From Acidisphaera sp. (GTDB lineage Bacteria; Pseudomonadota; Alphaproteobacteria; Acetobacterales; Acetobacteraceae), in assembly GCA_019240635.1 (NCBI GenBank), contig JAFAYA010000005.1:1-64000 (forward strand): a stretch of DNA of 64,000 nucleotides. The letters are read 5' to 3'. The notes under the pieces are model-generated. The model had not been told where the DNA came from, ran no database searches, and saw only the letters and a program-made list of their open reading frames with translations. The position numbers and the translations under genes are program-made. This document shows, piece after piece, positions 17,319 to 26,185 of the stretch. Positions within the stretch are counted from its first letter, which is position 1. Every line of letters starts with the position of its first letter.

Positions 17319-18359
17319 TCATTCAGGCGGGCCGATCATCTGGCGCAGCCTGCGCAGTGGCCGCGTCAACCGCCAGGAACGCGAGGCCCGAAGGGCGGCG
17401 ATCGTGCCCTCGAGAGCCTGGACGCGTTCCTTCAGCGCCGCGATGTCGCGCTGGAGCAACGTGTTCTGTTGCTCGAGCACGCTGATGCTCTGCAGGTTCG
17501 GGTCCGCGGCGCAGATGGCCGCCGCCTCCGCCTCGCGCGACCGGCGCGCCCGGGCGGCGAAATCGGCCCGCGCCGCCGCCTTCTCGGCCGGCGTGGCGCC
17601 GGCATACCGTTCGAGCACCAGGGTCATCTCGTTGGTGTTGATCTCCGCCTCCCAGAAAGCGAGGCAGCGGAACGGCAGCAAGCCCAGTTCCGCCAGGTCG
17701 GCCAGCAACGCCAACAAGGAGGCGGCGGTGAACACCCAGCAATGGACATCGATGTACGTCCCCTCCCGCACCGCCTCCTTGCTTTTCCGCAAGGCGAAAG
17801 CGAGATCGCCGTACCGGCGCAGCGCACCGGGATCGGGCAGCCGCTGCCAGGCGGTGAGGAAGTCCAGATCGACGATATTGGCAGCATAATCGAAGATCTG
17901 CGCCGGCATCGGCCGCCGGTTCCGGCGCAGCCAGGCGTCGATCAGTTCGTTCAGCCGGGTCGGCTGGCGCAGATAGTCGAAGGTGTAGCGCCGGTCGGGG
18001 ATGGCGAGGATCAGGCGTCCGCCCGGCCGCAGGATTTCGGCGATCTCCTGCATCCAGCCGATCATGTCCGGCACGTGCTCGATGACCTGCGACGCGACGA
18101 CATAGTCGAACGGCGCCGCGCCCGCGAAGCAGTCGCGCAGCCGAAGCTCGCCCCAAACGGCATCGACCGGAACGATGCGGTCGACATCGATGTCCGGATC
18201 GGCCGCGTATTTCTCGCGCAGCGCCGCCGTGTCCAGGTGATCGACGTAGAGCACATCCGATTCGGTCTTGCTGACTACGGGCGCGGCGAGCGGCCCGATT
18301 TCGACTCCGCGACTACGCCTCAGGTCGAGGCCGGCGAAGAATTTCTCCCGCCGCGTCAC
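17319..18359 (-). CDS. Class I SAM-dependent methyltransferase with C-terminal coiled coil
   Basis: A 346-aa protein with a Rossmann methyltransferase core. An acidic glycine-rich start GVEIGPLAAPV, VVASQVIEHVPDMIGWMQEIAEILRPGGRLILAIPD (the methyltransferase-11 pattern) and DRRYTFDYLR are seen. The C-terminal 90 residues (SISVLEQQNTLLQRDIAALKERVQALEGTIAAL, then ASRSWRLTRPLRRLRQ) form a coiled coil plus the SWRLTxPLR tail common in polysaccharide-related methyl- and glycosyltransferases. This suggests modification of a surface glycan; the substrate is unknown. The GTG at 18359 is preferred because the frame upstream overlaps the next gene. Confidence 0.8.
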   Translation of the reverse strand: MTRREKFFAGLDLRRSRGVEIGPLAAPVVSKTESDVLYVDHLDTAALREKYAADPDIDVDRIVPVDAVWGELRLRDCFAGAAPFDYVVASQVIEHVPDMIGWMQEIAEILRPGGRLILAIPDRRYTFDYLRQPTRLNELIDAWLRRNRRPMPAQIFDYAANIVDLDFLTAWQRLPDPGALRRYGDLAFALRKSKEAVREGTYIDVHCWVFTAASLLALLADLAELGLLPFRCLAFWEAEINTNEMTLVLERYAGATPAEKAAARADFAARARRSREAEAAAICAADPNLQSISVLEQQNTLLQRDIAALKERVQALEGTIAALRASRSWRLTRPLRRLRQMIGPPE

Positions 18360-18366
18360 GCATCGC

Positions 18367-19440
18367 CTACCGGTTGGCGCCGGCGATTGCCTCGCACACC
18401 GCGCGCGTGACCTCGGCGGTGCTGGCGCGGCCGCCGAGATCGGGGGTGACGATCCCCGCCGCACAGACCTGCTCCACCGCCGCCATCAGCCGGCGCGCGG
18501 CGTCGCCCTCGCCGAGATGCTCGAGCATCATCGCCGCCGTCCAGAAGCTGGCGACGGGGTTGGCGATGCCCTTGCCCGTGATGTCGAAGGCCGAGCCGTG
18601 GATCGGCTCGAACATCGAGGGGAAGCGCCGCTCGGGATCGACATTGCCGGTCGGCGCGATGCCGAGCGAGCCGGCCAGCGCCGCCGCAAGGTCCGACAGG
18701 ATGTCGGCGTGCAGGTTGGTCGCCACCACCGTGTCGATGCTGGCGGGGCGGCGCACCATGCGCGTGGTCATCGCGTCCACCAGCTCGCGGTCCCAGGTCA
18801 CGGCGGGGAATTCGCGCGCCACCTCGGCGGCGATTTCGTCCCACATCACCATGCCGTGCCGCTGCGCATTGGACTTGGTCACAACGGTGAGGTGCCGTCG
18901 CGGCCGCGCCTGCGCCTGGCCGAAAGCGAAGCGCATGATGCGCGTCACCCCGGCACGGGTGAAGATCGCGACCTCGGTCGCCACCTCCTCGGGGTGGCCG
19001 CGATGCGCCCGCCCGCCATGGCCGGCGTACTCGCCCTCGGAGTTCTCGCGGATGATCAGCCAGTCGAGGTCGCCCGCCGCGATGCCGCGCAACGGGCTGG
19101 TGACGCCGGGCAGGATGCGGGTGGGGCGCACATTCGCGTACTGGTCGAATCCCTGGCAGATCGGCAGCCGCAGTCCCCACAGCGTCACGTGGTCCGGCAC
19201 GTCCGGCGCGCCAACCGCGCCGAAATAGATCGCATCCACCCCGCGGAGCCGCTCGAGCCCGTCCGCCGGCATCAGCGCACCATGCCGGCGGTAGTGCGCC
19301 GAGCCCCAGTCGTAGGGCTCGATCTCCAGCCGGAAGTCGCCGCAGCGTGCGGCGAGCGCGTCCAGCACTTCGAGCCCGGCGCTGATCACCTCGGGCCCGA
19401 TGCCGTCAGCCGGTATGGCGGCAATCCGATAGCTGCGCAT
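18367..19440 (-). CDS. Tartrate / D-malate dehydrogenase (decarboxylating)
   Basis: A 357-aa member of the beta-decarboxylating dehydrogenases (isocitrate/isopropylmalate family): IPADGIGPEVISAGLEVLDAL at the start, FGAVGAPDVPDHVTLWG, the phosphate/substrate loop IIRENSEGEYAGHGG, catalytic lysine region VTKSNAQRHG, and FEPIHGSAFDITGKGIANP. The NSEGEYAGHGG loop is the tartrate/D-malate type and not LeuB or Icd. The enzyme oxidises tartrate or D-malate with NAD+. Only 7 nt separate it from the methyltransferase gene downstream. Confidence 0.88.
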   Translation of the reverse strand: MRSYRIAAIPADGIGPEVISAGLEVLDALAARCGDFRLEIEPYDWGSAHYRRHGALMPADGLERLRGVDAIYFGAVGAPDVPDHVTLWGLRLPICQGFDQYANVRPTRILPGVTSPLRGIAAGDLDWLIIRENSEGEYAGHGGRAHRGHPEEVATEVAIFTRAGVTRIMRFAFGQAQARPRRHLTVVTKSNAQRHGMVMWDEIAAEVAREFPAVTWDRELVDAMTTRMVRRPASIDTVVATNLHADILSDLAAALAGSLGIAPTGNVDPERRFPSMFEPIHGSAFDITGKGIANPVASFWTAAMMLEHLGEGDAARRLMAAVEQVCAAGIVTPDLGGRASTAEVTRAVCEAIAGANR

Positions 19441-19620
19441 GCGATGGCCCGTCCTGGACGCGTTCCGGAGACTGCGCGACCACCCCGCCCGCGTCCAGCC
19501 GCGCCGCCGCCGTCACGAGCCCGCGAGCGTCGCCCCGGTCATGCTGCAAGTGCGAAGAAAGCGCGCTATATTGGCCTCGGAGGCCGCGTCCAGCATCTCG
19601 CACGTGCGAAGGAGCTGACG

Positions 19621-19851
19621 ATGCTGCCAGCCATTCCCGAACTTCCACTGCGCGGCATGGCGCTTGCCGCCCGCTCGTTCCGCGAGCGTCGGTCCGTCAC
19701 GGTGTCCGCCTTTGGCCGACACTTGCCGCTGCGCGTTTGCAGCGGCGCGAGCCGCCTCATCGCCCGGTTCACCCAGACGCTCGGCGCGCCTTGGCTGCCG
19801 CTCTGCCCCGATCTGGCGCAAGAGATCGAGCGCGGACTGGGTCGCCGCTAG
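19621..19851 (+). CDS. Small hypothetical protein
   Basis: A 76-aa protein (MLPAIPELPLRGMALAARSF..., ending LAQEIERGLGRR) with an AAGGAG ribosome site about eight bases before the ATG. It is basic, has two cysteines and no membrane segment. The gene stands alone between a divergent dehydrogenase gene and a palindromic repeat. No family recognised. Confidence 0.55.
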   Translation: MLPAIPELPLRGMALAARSFRERRSVTVSAFGRHLPLRVCSGASRLIARFTQTLGAPWLPLCPDLAQEIERGLGRR

Positions 19852-19855
19852 CAGG

Positions 19856-19897
19856 CCAGGGGCTCCGCCCCTGGACCCCGCTGGGGCAATGCCCCAG
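19856..19897. terminator. Two consecutive GC-rich palindromes between convergent genes
   Basis: CCAGGGGC-TCC-GCCCCTGG (19856-19874) and CTGGGGC-AAT-GCCCCAG (19881-19897) are two perfect hairpins in tandem, followed by CCCCTTTT. They lie between the 76-aa gene (plus) and selD (minus). They probably act as a bidirectional terminator, and the GGGGCTCCGCCCCTGGACCCC wording is of the kind dispersed in many copies through Acetobacteraceae-type genomes. Confidence 0.65.
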
Positions 19898-19909
19898 GCC
19901 CCTTTTACT

Positions 19910-22045
19910 TCAGTGGGCAGAGCCCCTGGCCTTCACTTCCAGCCGCGGCGGCCCGGCCAGTACGGTGCCGACCGCCGCCGCGGTGATCCCCACCGCGCCC
20001 AGCGCGATCACGCAGGCTTCCGCCCTTTCCGCCGTGATCCCGGCCAGCAGCCCGCCCGAGGTCTGCGGGTCCGCCAGCAGCGCCGCCGCCACGTCCGGCA
20101 CGTCGGACGGCAGCAGGCGCCGGTTCTCGGGCGCCAAGGTGCTCGCTACGCCCCGCGCCGCAAGCTCCGCCGTGCCAGGCAGCAGCGGCACGGCCGAGAG
20201 CCACAGCCGCGCCGCCACCTGCGAGGCATCGAGCATCTCCAGCAGGTGCCCGCCGAGCCCGAACCCCGTGACATCCGTGCAGGCGCGTGCGCCGTGCGCG
20301 CGCAGCAGCCGGGCGGCGTCCGCATTGGTGCGGCGCATGGAGGCGATCGCCGCCTCCAGCCAGCGCGCCTTGACCAGGCCTTGCATGTGGCCGGCCAGCA
20401 CGATCCCGGTGCCGATCGGCTTGGTCAGGATCAGCACGTTGCCCGGACGGAGCCCCGCCTTGCGCCACTCCGTGCCCGGCGCGACGAGGCCGGTGACGGC
20501 AAAGCCCAGCGCCGCCTCCGCCGCCTCGGCGGAGTGCCCGCCCGCCAGCGTGCAGCCATCCGCCGCCAGCACACCGAGCGCCCCCTGCATCATCGCCGCC
20601 AGTTCCCGGCGCATCTTTTCGCGCGGCATCGCTGGCACCGCGGCGATCGCCAGCGCCGTCCAGGGCCGCGCTCCCATGGCGTGGAGGTCGGAGAGCGCGT
20701 GCGCCGCGGCGATCTCGCCGAACACGAAGGGGTCGTCGAGGAAGCCGCGGAAATGGTCGACACTCTGCACCACCGCCACGCCCGGTGGCGGCACGGCGAT
20801 CGCCGCGTCGTCGCGCGCCGCGAGCCCGACGATCTCCGGCCGCGGCGCCACCGCGAGCCCGCCGAGCACGCCGGCCAGCACGTCCGCGCCCACCTTGGCG
20901 CCGCACCCGCCGCAGCGCATCGGTGGCGCGCCGGGCGCCGGCCGCATCGGCCGCAGCCGGGCGTAGCGCTCCATCCAGCGCGCGTCGATCGCGCGCTTCC
21001 ACCGCATCACCGCGCGTCCCGAAAAACTCCAGCCGCCGCGCCAGGCCAATCCGCGCCCGTCGCCGAGGCCGAGGATGGCGAGTGCCCGGGCCTGCGGATG
21101 CCAGGGCCGCAGGCTCTGCCCGGCGGCGGCGCGGCGCAGATTGGCGGCGAGCGGCGCCCCCGCGCGCACCGCCCACACCCCGGCCTTCGGCCGCGCCGCG
21201 CCCCCGACCGCCGCGCAATCGCCGGCGGCGAAGACGAAGCGGTGGCTGACGCTGCGCAGCGTCGCGTCCACCCGCACGCAGCCCTGCGCGTCGCAGGCCA
21301 GGCCGGCGCGCGCCAGGAACCCCGGCGCCCGCACCCCCGTCGCCCACAGCGCCGCTTGCACCGCGATGGCGCGTCCATCCGCCAGGCGGAGCGTGCCGTC
21401 GGCGCAGTCCGCCGCCGCCCCGCGCACCACGATCACGCCCGCCGCCGCCAACGCGTCTCGTGCGACCGCACGGGCGCGCGCCGGCGCCTCCGGCAGTGGT
21501 GCCGGCTGCGGCAACACCAGCACGATCCGCGCGCGTCTGCCGAAGCGGCGCGCCAGCGCCAGCGCCAGTTCCGTCCCGCCCGCCCCGCCACCGATCACGG
21601 CCACCGGGTCCCCGCCCTGCAATCCCGCCTCGAGCGCCCGCAGCCGGGCCAGGAAGCGGCCGATCGGCTTGACCGGCATCCCCCCGCCCGGTGTCGCCGG
21701 CTCGCCGCCAACATCGAGCGAGAGCAGGTCGAACCCGACCTCCGGCCGCCCGGCCATCTGCACCGTGCGCACCGCGAGGTCGAGCGACACCGCCTCCGCC
21801 AGCAACAGCCGCGCGCCCGAGGCGGCGGCGAGCGGCGCGAGATCGACATGCGCCGCGTCAAAATCGTGCTCGCCGCGGATCAGCCCGGGCAACATGCCGG
21901 AATACGGCGTGTGCGCCTCCCGGGCGATCAGCGTCGTGCGCACCCCAGGCATCGGTCGCATCGCCAGCCGGCGCAGCACTTCCACATGCGCGTGCCCGGC
22001 GCCGAGCAGGACGAGGTCGGTCTCGATCGGCGGGCCCGGCTGCAT
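19910..22045 (-). CDS. selD: Pyridine nucleotide-disulfide oxidoreductase - selenide, water dikinase (SelD) fusion
   Basis: A 711-aa two-domain protein. Residues 1-370 form an FAD/NAD(P)-binding oxidoreductase like NDH-2 (LVLLGAGHAHVEVLRRLA, VAVIGGGAGGTELALALARRF, FVFAAGDCAAV), the domain known as Nterm_to_SelD. Residues 385-711 are SelD, which makes selenophosphate from selenide and ATP: active-site RCGGCGAKVG, SVDHFRGFLDDPFVFGEIAAAHALSDLHAMGARP, TLAGGHS, TDVTGFGLGGHL, DPQTSGGLL. The catalytic residue is cysteine, not selenocysteine. The ATG at 22045 precedes the FAD motif by 11 residues. It supplies selenium for the formate dehydrogenase. Divergent from the DUF1028 gene. Confidence 0.95.
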   Translation of the reverse strand: MQPGPPIETDLVLLGAGHAHVEVLRRLAMRPMPGVRTTLIAREAHTPYSGMLPGLIRGEHDFDAAHVDLAPLAAASGARLLLAEAVSLDLAVRTVQMAGRPEVGFDLLSLDVGGEPATPGGGMPVKPIGRFLARLRALEAGLQGGDPVAVIGGGAGGTELALALARRFGRRARIVLVLPQPAPLPEAPARARAVARDALAAAGVIVVRGAAADCADGTLRLADGRAIAVQAALWATGVRAPGFLARAGLACDAQGCVRVDATLRSVSHRFVFAAGDCAAVGGAARPKAGVWAVRAGAPLAANLRRAAAGQSLRPWHPQARALAILGLGDGRGLAWRGGWSFSGRAVMRWKRAIDARWMERYARLRPMRPAPGAPPMRCGGCGAKVGADVLAGVLGGLAVAPRPEIVGLAARDDAAIAVPPPGVAVVQSVDHFRGFLDDPFVFGEIAAAHALSDLHAMGARPWTALAIAAVPAMPREKMRRELAAMMQGALGVLAADGCTLAGGHSAEAAEAALGFAVTGLVAPGTEWRKAGLRPGNVLILTKPIGTGIVLAGHMQGLVKARWLEAAIASMRRTNADAARLLRAHGARACTDVTGFGLGGHLLEMLDASQVAARLWLSAVPLLPGTAELAARGVASTLAPENRRLLPSDVPDVAAALLADPQTSGGLLAGITAERAEACVIALGAVGITAAAVGTVLAGPPRLEVKARGSAH

Positions 22046-22112
22046 GCCGGGGCACCCTAGCCCGCCCGTTGTTCCCCTTGAAGGAAGCCGGGCCGAGCGG
22101 CGACACTGGCGC

Positions 22113-22826
22113 ATGACCTGGTCCATCCTGGTGCGCGACCCGGCGAGCGGTGCGCTCGGCGCCGCGGTCGCCACCCGGTTCTTCGCGGTCGGCGCGCTCT
22201 GCATCCATGTCGAGGGCGGCGTGGCGGCACTTGCCACCCAGGCGCTGGTCAATCCGATGTTCGCCGTCCAGGGCATGCCGATGCTGCGCGCCGGCAAGCC
22301 GCCCGAGCAGACCGTCGCCACCCTGCTCGCCGGCGATGCCGGCCGCGCCCACCGCCAGCTTCACGTTCTCGACGCAAGCGGCCGCATCGCCCAGCACACC
22401 GGGGCGGCCTGCATCGCCTGGTGCGGCATGCTGCGCGGCCAGGACGTGTCGGTCGCCGGCAACATGCTGGCCGGTGAGGCGGTGCTCGCCCGCACCGTCG
22501 AGGCCTACGCGGCCGCCGCCGGCAGCCTGGCCGAGCGCCTGCTCGCGGCGATGGAGGCTGGCGAGGCGGCCGGCGGCGACAAGCGCGGCCGGCAGTCCGC
22601 GGCGCTGAAGATCGCCAGCCGCGACCCCTATCCGGATCTCGACATCCGCGTGGACGACCACGCCGCCCCGCTCGCCGAACTGCGCCGGCTGCACGACGTC
22701 GCGCAGCAGCGCTTTGCGGTGTTCCGCCGCTTCATGCCGGGCGCGGACAGCCCCGCCGGCGTGTTCGACCGCGCGGTGATCGAGCGCGCCGTCGCCGAGC
22801 ACGGCAAACCTCCGGGAGGATCGTGA
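22113..22826 (+). CDS. DUF1028 family protein
   Basis: A 237-aa protein of the DUF1028 (Ntn-hydrolase-like) family. The start MTWSILVRDPASGALGAAVATRFFAVGAL and the pattern GGVAALATQALVNPMFAVQGM are diagnostic. The biochemical role of the family is not established to my knowledge. Its TGA overlaps the ATG of the peptide-binding protein gene (TGATG), so it is the first gene of that ABC operon; an association with amide or peptide metabolism is inferred from this. Confidence 0.9.
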   Translation: MTWSILVRDPASGALGAAVATRFFAVGALCIHVEGGVAALATQALVNPMFAVQGMPMLRAGKPPEQTVATLLAGDAGRAHRQLHVLDASGRIAQHTGAACIAWCGMLRGQDVSVAGNMLAGEAVLARTVEAYAAAAGSLAERLLAAMEAGEAAGGDKRGRQSAALKIASRDPYPDLDIRVDDHAAPLAELRRLHDVAQQRFAVFRRFMPGADSPAGVFDRAVIERAVAEHGKPPGGS

Positions 22827-24340
22827 TGCGCCGCCTGCTGACCGCCGCCGCCTTCTGCCTGCTCGCCGGTTCCGCCGCCGCCCAGGGGACGCCATCGGGC
22901 ACCCTGCACATCGCGCTGCGCGAGGATGCCGACATGCTCGACCCGACGCTCGCGCGCACCTATGTCGGCCGCATCGTCTTCGCCGGGCTGTGCGACAAGC
23001 TGTTCGACATCGACCAGAAGCTGGCCATCGTGCCGCAGCTCGCGGCCGGCTACGAGTGGAGCGATCCGAAGACGCTGGTAGTCCATCTGCGTCCGAACGT
23101 GCAGTTCCAAGACGGCGAGGCGATGGACGCAACGGCGGTGAAGTACAGCATCGACCGGCATATGACGATGCAAGGCAGCTTCCGCCGGCCGGAGATCAGT
23201 ACGCTCGACCACGTCGAGATCGTCGATCCCCTGACTGTCCGGCTGGTGCTGAAGTCGCCGTCCTCGCCCTTCCTGTCCCAGCTCACCGACCGCGCCGGCA
23301 TGATCGTCGCCCCCAAGGCCGCTGAGACCGCGGGAAAGGATTTTGCGCTGCACCCGGTCTGCGCCGGACCCTTCAAGTTCGTCGAGCGCGTGCCGCAGGA
23401 CCGCATCGTGCTCGAGCGTTTTCCGGAATACTGGGACGCCGAAAACATCCATTTCGACCGCGTGATCTATCAGCCGATGGCTGACACCTCTGTCCGGCTC
23501 GCCAATTTGCAGGCTGGCAGCGTCGATCTCGTCGAGCAGATCGTGCCGAGCGATGTGGCAGCGGTGAAGCGCGATTCCCGTCTGAAGCTCGCGATCTCGA
23601 ATGCGCTCGGCTACTACGGCATCACCAACAATGTCGGAAACGGCGCGCGTGCCGAGACGCCGTTCGGCCGGGACAAGCGGGTGCGCCAGGCGTTCGAGCT
23701 GGCGATCGACCGGACGGCGCTGGTGCAGGTTGTCTACAACGGCATGTTCCTGCCGACACGCCAGGCGGTGCCGCCGGATTCGCCGTTCTATGTGCCGCAG
23801 GACCAGCCGCCGCCGCGCGACGTCGCCCGCGCGAAAGCCCTGCTGCAGCAAGCGGGCGCGACGCTGCCGGTTGCCGTCGATCTGCTGACGCCGAACAGCC
23901 CGGATGTCCGTCAGGCCGCGGAGGTCATCCAGTCGATGGCGGCCGAGGCGGGCTTTGACGTGCACATCAACACGATGGAGTTCGCCTCCTCGCTCGACAC
24001 CGCGCAGAACGGCAATTTTCAGGCCTACCTGCTCGCCTGGTCCGGCCGGGCAGACGCCGACGGCAACCTCTACAGTTTCCTCTATACCGGCCAGGCGCAG
24101 AACTACAGCCACTACTCCGACAAGACCGTCGATGCGCTGCTCGACCAGTCGCGCGCGGTCGCCGATGTCGGCCAGCGACGCGACCTCTACGCGAAGATGG
24201 ACGCGCAGGCCGATCAGGACCTGCCGATCATCTATCTGTGGACGCCAAAGAACATCGTCGGCATGACGGCGAAACTGCAGGGCTTCCGGCCGGTGCCGGA
24301 CGGCATGATCCGGCTGCAGGGGCTGGCGATGGCGAAGTAG
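22826..24340 (+). CDS. Peptide-type ABC transporter substrate-binding protein (family 5)
   Basis: A 504-aa extracytoplasmic binding protein of the DppA/OppA/NikA family. Sec signal peptide MRRLLTAAAFCLLAGSAAAQ; then TLHIALREDADMLDPTLARTYVGRIVFAGLCDKL (typical family 5 opening), FQDGEAMDATAVKYSIDRH, and FKFVERVPQDRIVLERFPEYW. The ligand (peptide, opine, glycoside) cannot be assigned. GGGAGGA stands six bases upstream of the ATG, and the start overlaps the DUF1028 stop. Followed by two permease genes but no ATPase genes. Confidence 0.93.
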   Translation: MRRLLTAAAFCLLAGSAAAQGTPSGTLHIALREDADMLDPTLARTYVGRIVFAGLCDKLFDIDQKLAIVPQLAAGYEWSDPKTLVVHLRPNVQFQDGEAMDATAVKYSIDRHMTMQGSFRRPEISTLDHVEIVDPLTVRLVLKSPSSPFLSQLTDRAGMIVAPKAAETAGKDFALHPVCAGPFKFVERVPQDRIVLERFPEYWDAENIHFDRVIYQPMADTSVRLANLQAGSVDLVEQIVPSDVAAVKRDSRLKLAISNALGYYGITNNVGNGARAETPFGRDKRVRQAFELAIDRTALVQVVYNGMFLPTRQAVPPDSPFYVPQDQPPPRDVARAKALLQQAGATLPVAVDLLTPNSPDVRQAAEVIQSMAAEAGFDVHINTMEFASSLDTAQNGNFQAYLLAWSGRADADGNLYSFLYTGQAQNYSHYSDKTVDALLDQSRAVADVGQRRDLYAKMDAQADQDLPIIYLWTPKNIVGMTAKLQGFRPVPDGMIRLQGLAMAK

Positions 24341-24356
24341 GGGGTGAGATAGCGCC

Positions 24357-25301
24357 GTGCGCGGATCGCTCGGCGGGCGCGTCGCCCAGATCGTGCCGAC
24401 CCTGCTGCTGGTCACCGTGCTGGTATTCCTGCTGCAGCACCTGATGCCCGGTGATCCCGCGAGCATCATGGCCGGCGAGGAGCAGGACCCGCAGCTGATC
24501 GCGCAAATCCGCGCCGAGCTCTGGCTCGACCGGCCGCTGCCGGTGCAGTACCTGCACTGGCTCGGCAACGTGCTGCGCGGCAATCTCGGCTATTCCTGGC
24601 GCATGCGCGAGCCGATCGCGCATCTGGTGGCGGAAAAGCTGCCGGTAACGTTGCAGCTCTCGGCGATGGCGTTCTGCATCGCCGTCGCGATCGGCGTGCC
24701 CACCGGCGTGATCGCCGCGGTGCGGCGCAACTCGGCCTGGGACTATCTGGCGACCGGTGTCGGCCTCGCGGGCCTCTCGACGCCGAATTTCTGGCTGGGG
24801 ATCATGCTGATCCTGCTGGTCTCGGTCGATCTCGGCTGGCTGCCGCCGTCGGGCTACGTGCCGCTGTCCGAGGACTGGCGACAGTCGCTGGCGACCACGA
24901 TCATGCCGGCGTTCGTGCTCGGCAACGCGATCGCGGCGGTGCTGATGCGCCACACCCGCAGCGCCATGCTGACCTCGCTCGACCAGGATTTTGTGCGCAC
25001 GGCGCGCGCCAAGGGCTTGAGCGAGGGACGGGTGATCCTGCGTCACGCGCTGCGCGCCGCGCTGGTGCCGGTGGTTACGCTGGGCGCGCTGGAACTCGGC
25101 ACGTTGCTCTCGGGTGCCGTGCTGACCGAGCAGGTGTTCAGCATTCCCGGCTTCGGCAAGCTGATCGTGGACGCCGTGTTCAACCGCGACTATCCGGTGG
25201 TGCAGGGCGTCGTGCTGGTCACCGCGACGCTCTACGTCTGCCTGAACCTGGCGGCCGACGTGCTCTACGTGCTGATCAATCCGCGGCTGCGCGGCGCGTG
25301 A
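24357..25301 (+). CDS. Peptide-type ABC transporter permease (DppB family)
   Basis: A 314-aa inner-membrane permease with GTG start. It has the DppB opening RVAQIVPTLLLVTVLVFLLQHLMPGDPA, six predicted helices, the EAA-type loop DQDFVRTARAKGLSEGRVILRHALRAALVPV, and FSIPGFGKLIVDAVFNRDYPVVQGVVL near the end. It overlaps the next permease gene by 4 nt. Confidence 0.95.
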   Translation: MRGSLGGRVAQIVPTLLLVTVLVFLLQHLMPGDPASIMAGEEQDPQLIAQIRAELWLDRPLPVQYLHWLGNVLRGNLGYSWRMREPIAHLVAEKLPVTLQLSAMAFCIAVAIGVPTGVIAAVRRNSAWDYLATGVGLAGLSTPNFWLGIMLILLVSVDLGWLPPSGYVPLSEDWRQSLATTIMPAFVLGNAIAAVLMRHTRSAMLTSLDQDFVRTARAKGLSEGRVILRHALRAALVPVVTLGALELGTLLSGAVLTEQVFSIPGFGKLIVDAVFNRDYPVVQGVVLVTATLYVCLNLAADVLYVLINPRLRGA

Positions 25302-26185
25302 GCACGGCCCTTGCCGCGCCGACGCTCGCGCGCGCGCGCCGGAGCCCGGCGCAGGTGGCGCGGCGGCGTTTCCTGCAGCGCCCGTCGGCGGTCGGCGGCC
25401 TCGTCGTGGTGGTCGGCTTCGTCGCCGTCGCGGCACTCGCGCCGCTGGTCGCGCCCGACGATCCCTCGGCCACCAGCTGGTCGCTGATCCGCAAGGCGCC
25501 CTCGCTGCTGCACTGGATGGGCACCGACGAGAACGGCCGCGACGTGCTCTCCCGCGTCATCTGGGGCGCCCGCGCCAGCCTGCTCGCCGGCGTCGTTTCG
25601 GTGCTGATCGCCGGCGGCGTGGGCGTGCCGGCGGGCGTGCTGGCCGGGTTCGCCGGCGGGCGGACCGACGCCGTGCTCAGCCGCGTGGTCGACGCGATGC
25701 TGGCCTGCCCATTCCTGATCCTGGCGATCGCGCTGGCCGCCTTCCTCGGCCCGAGCCTGCAGAACGCGATGATCGCGATCGGCGTCACCGCCGCGCCGAT
25801 CTTCATGCGCGTCGCGCGGGCCGCCACGCTGGATGTCGCCGCCAGCGACTACGTGGAAGCGGCGCGGGCGGTGGGCAACCCGTCCTGGCGGGTGGCGCTG
25901 CGTCATGTCGTGCCGAACATCGCCCCGCCGGTGCTGGTGCACGCGACGCTGGCCATCGCGATGGCGATCATCGCCGAGGCGAGCCTGTCCTTCCTCGGCC
26001 TCGGCCAGCAGCCGCCGGCGCCGTCCTGGGGCTCGATGCTGAACGCGGCACAGCGCTTCCTGACCCAGGCGCCATGGCTCGCGGTGTTCCCAGGCGCCGC
26101 GATCTTCCTCGCCGTGCTCGCCTTCAACCTCGTGGGAGACGGGCTGCGCGACGCTCTCGACCCGCGCGACGGCGGACGATCCTAG
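25298..26185 (+). CDS. Peptide-type ABC transporter permease (DppC family)
   Basis: A 295-aa permease: N-terminal helix VGGLVVVVGFVAVAALAPLVAPDDP, HWMGTDENGRDVLSRVIWGAR (DppC signature), and the EAA loop SDYVEAARAVGNPSWRVALRHVVPNIAPP. The GTG start lies in the end of the DppB gene. Its TAG stop is the CTAG at the left border of the MITE-like element, so the present C-terminus (RDGGRS) was fixed by that insertion or target site. No ATPase gene follows. Confidence 0.95.
   Translation: MSTALAAPTLARARRSPAQVARRRFLQRPSAVGGLVVVVGFVAVAALAPLVAPDDPSATSWSLIRKAPSLLHWMGTDENGRDVLSRVIWGARASLLAGVVSVLIAGGVGVPAGVLAGFAGGRTDAVLSRVVDAMLACPFLILAIALAAFLGPSLQNAMIAIGVTAAPIFMRVARAATLDVAASDYVEAARAVGNPSWRVALRHVVPNIAPPVLVHATLAIAMAIIAEASLSFLGLGQQPPAPSWGSMLNAAQRFLTQAPWLAVFPGAAIFLAVLAFNLVGDGLRDALDPRDGGRS

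Noticed and set aside
19664-22060. 798-aa plus-strand open frame
   Set aside because: Lies antisense over the selD fusion, with Arg/Pro-rich composition and no recognisable domain.
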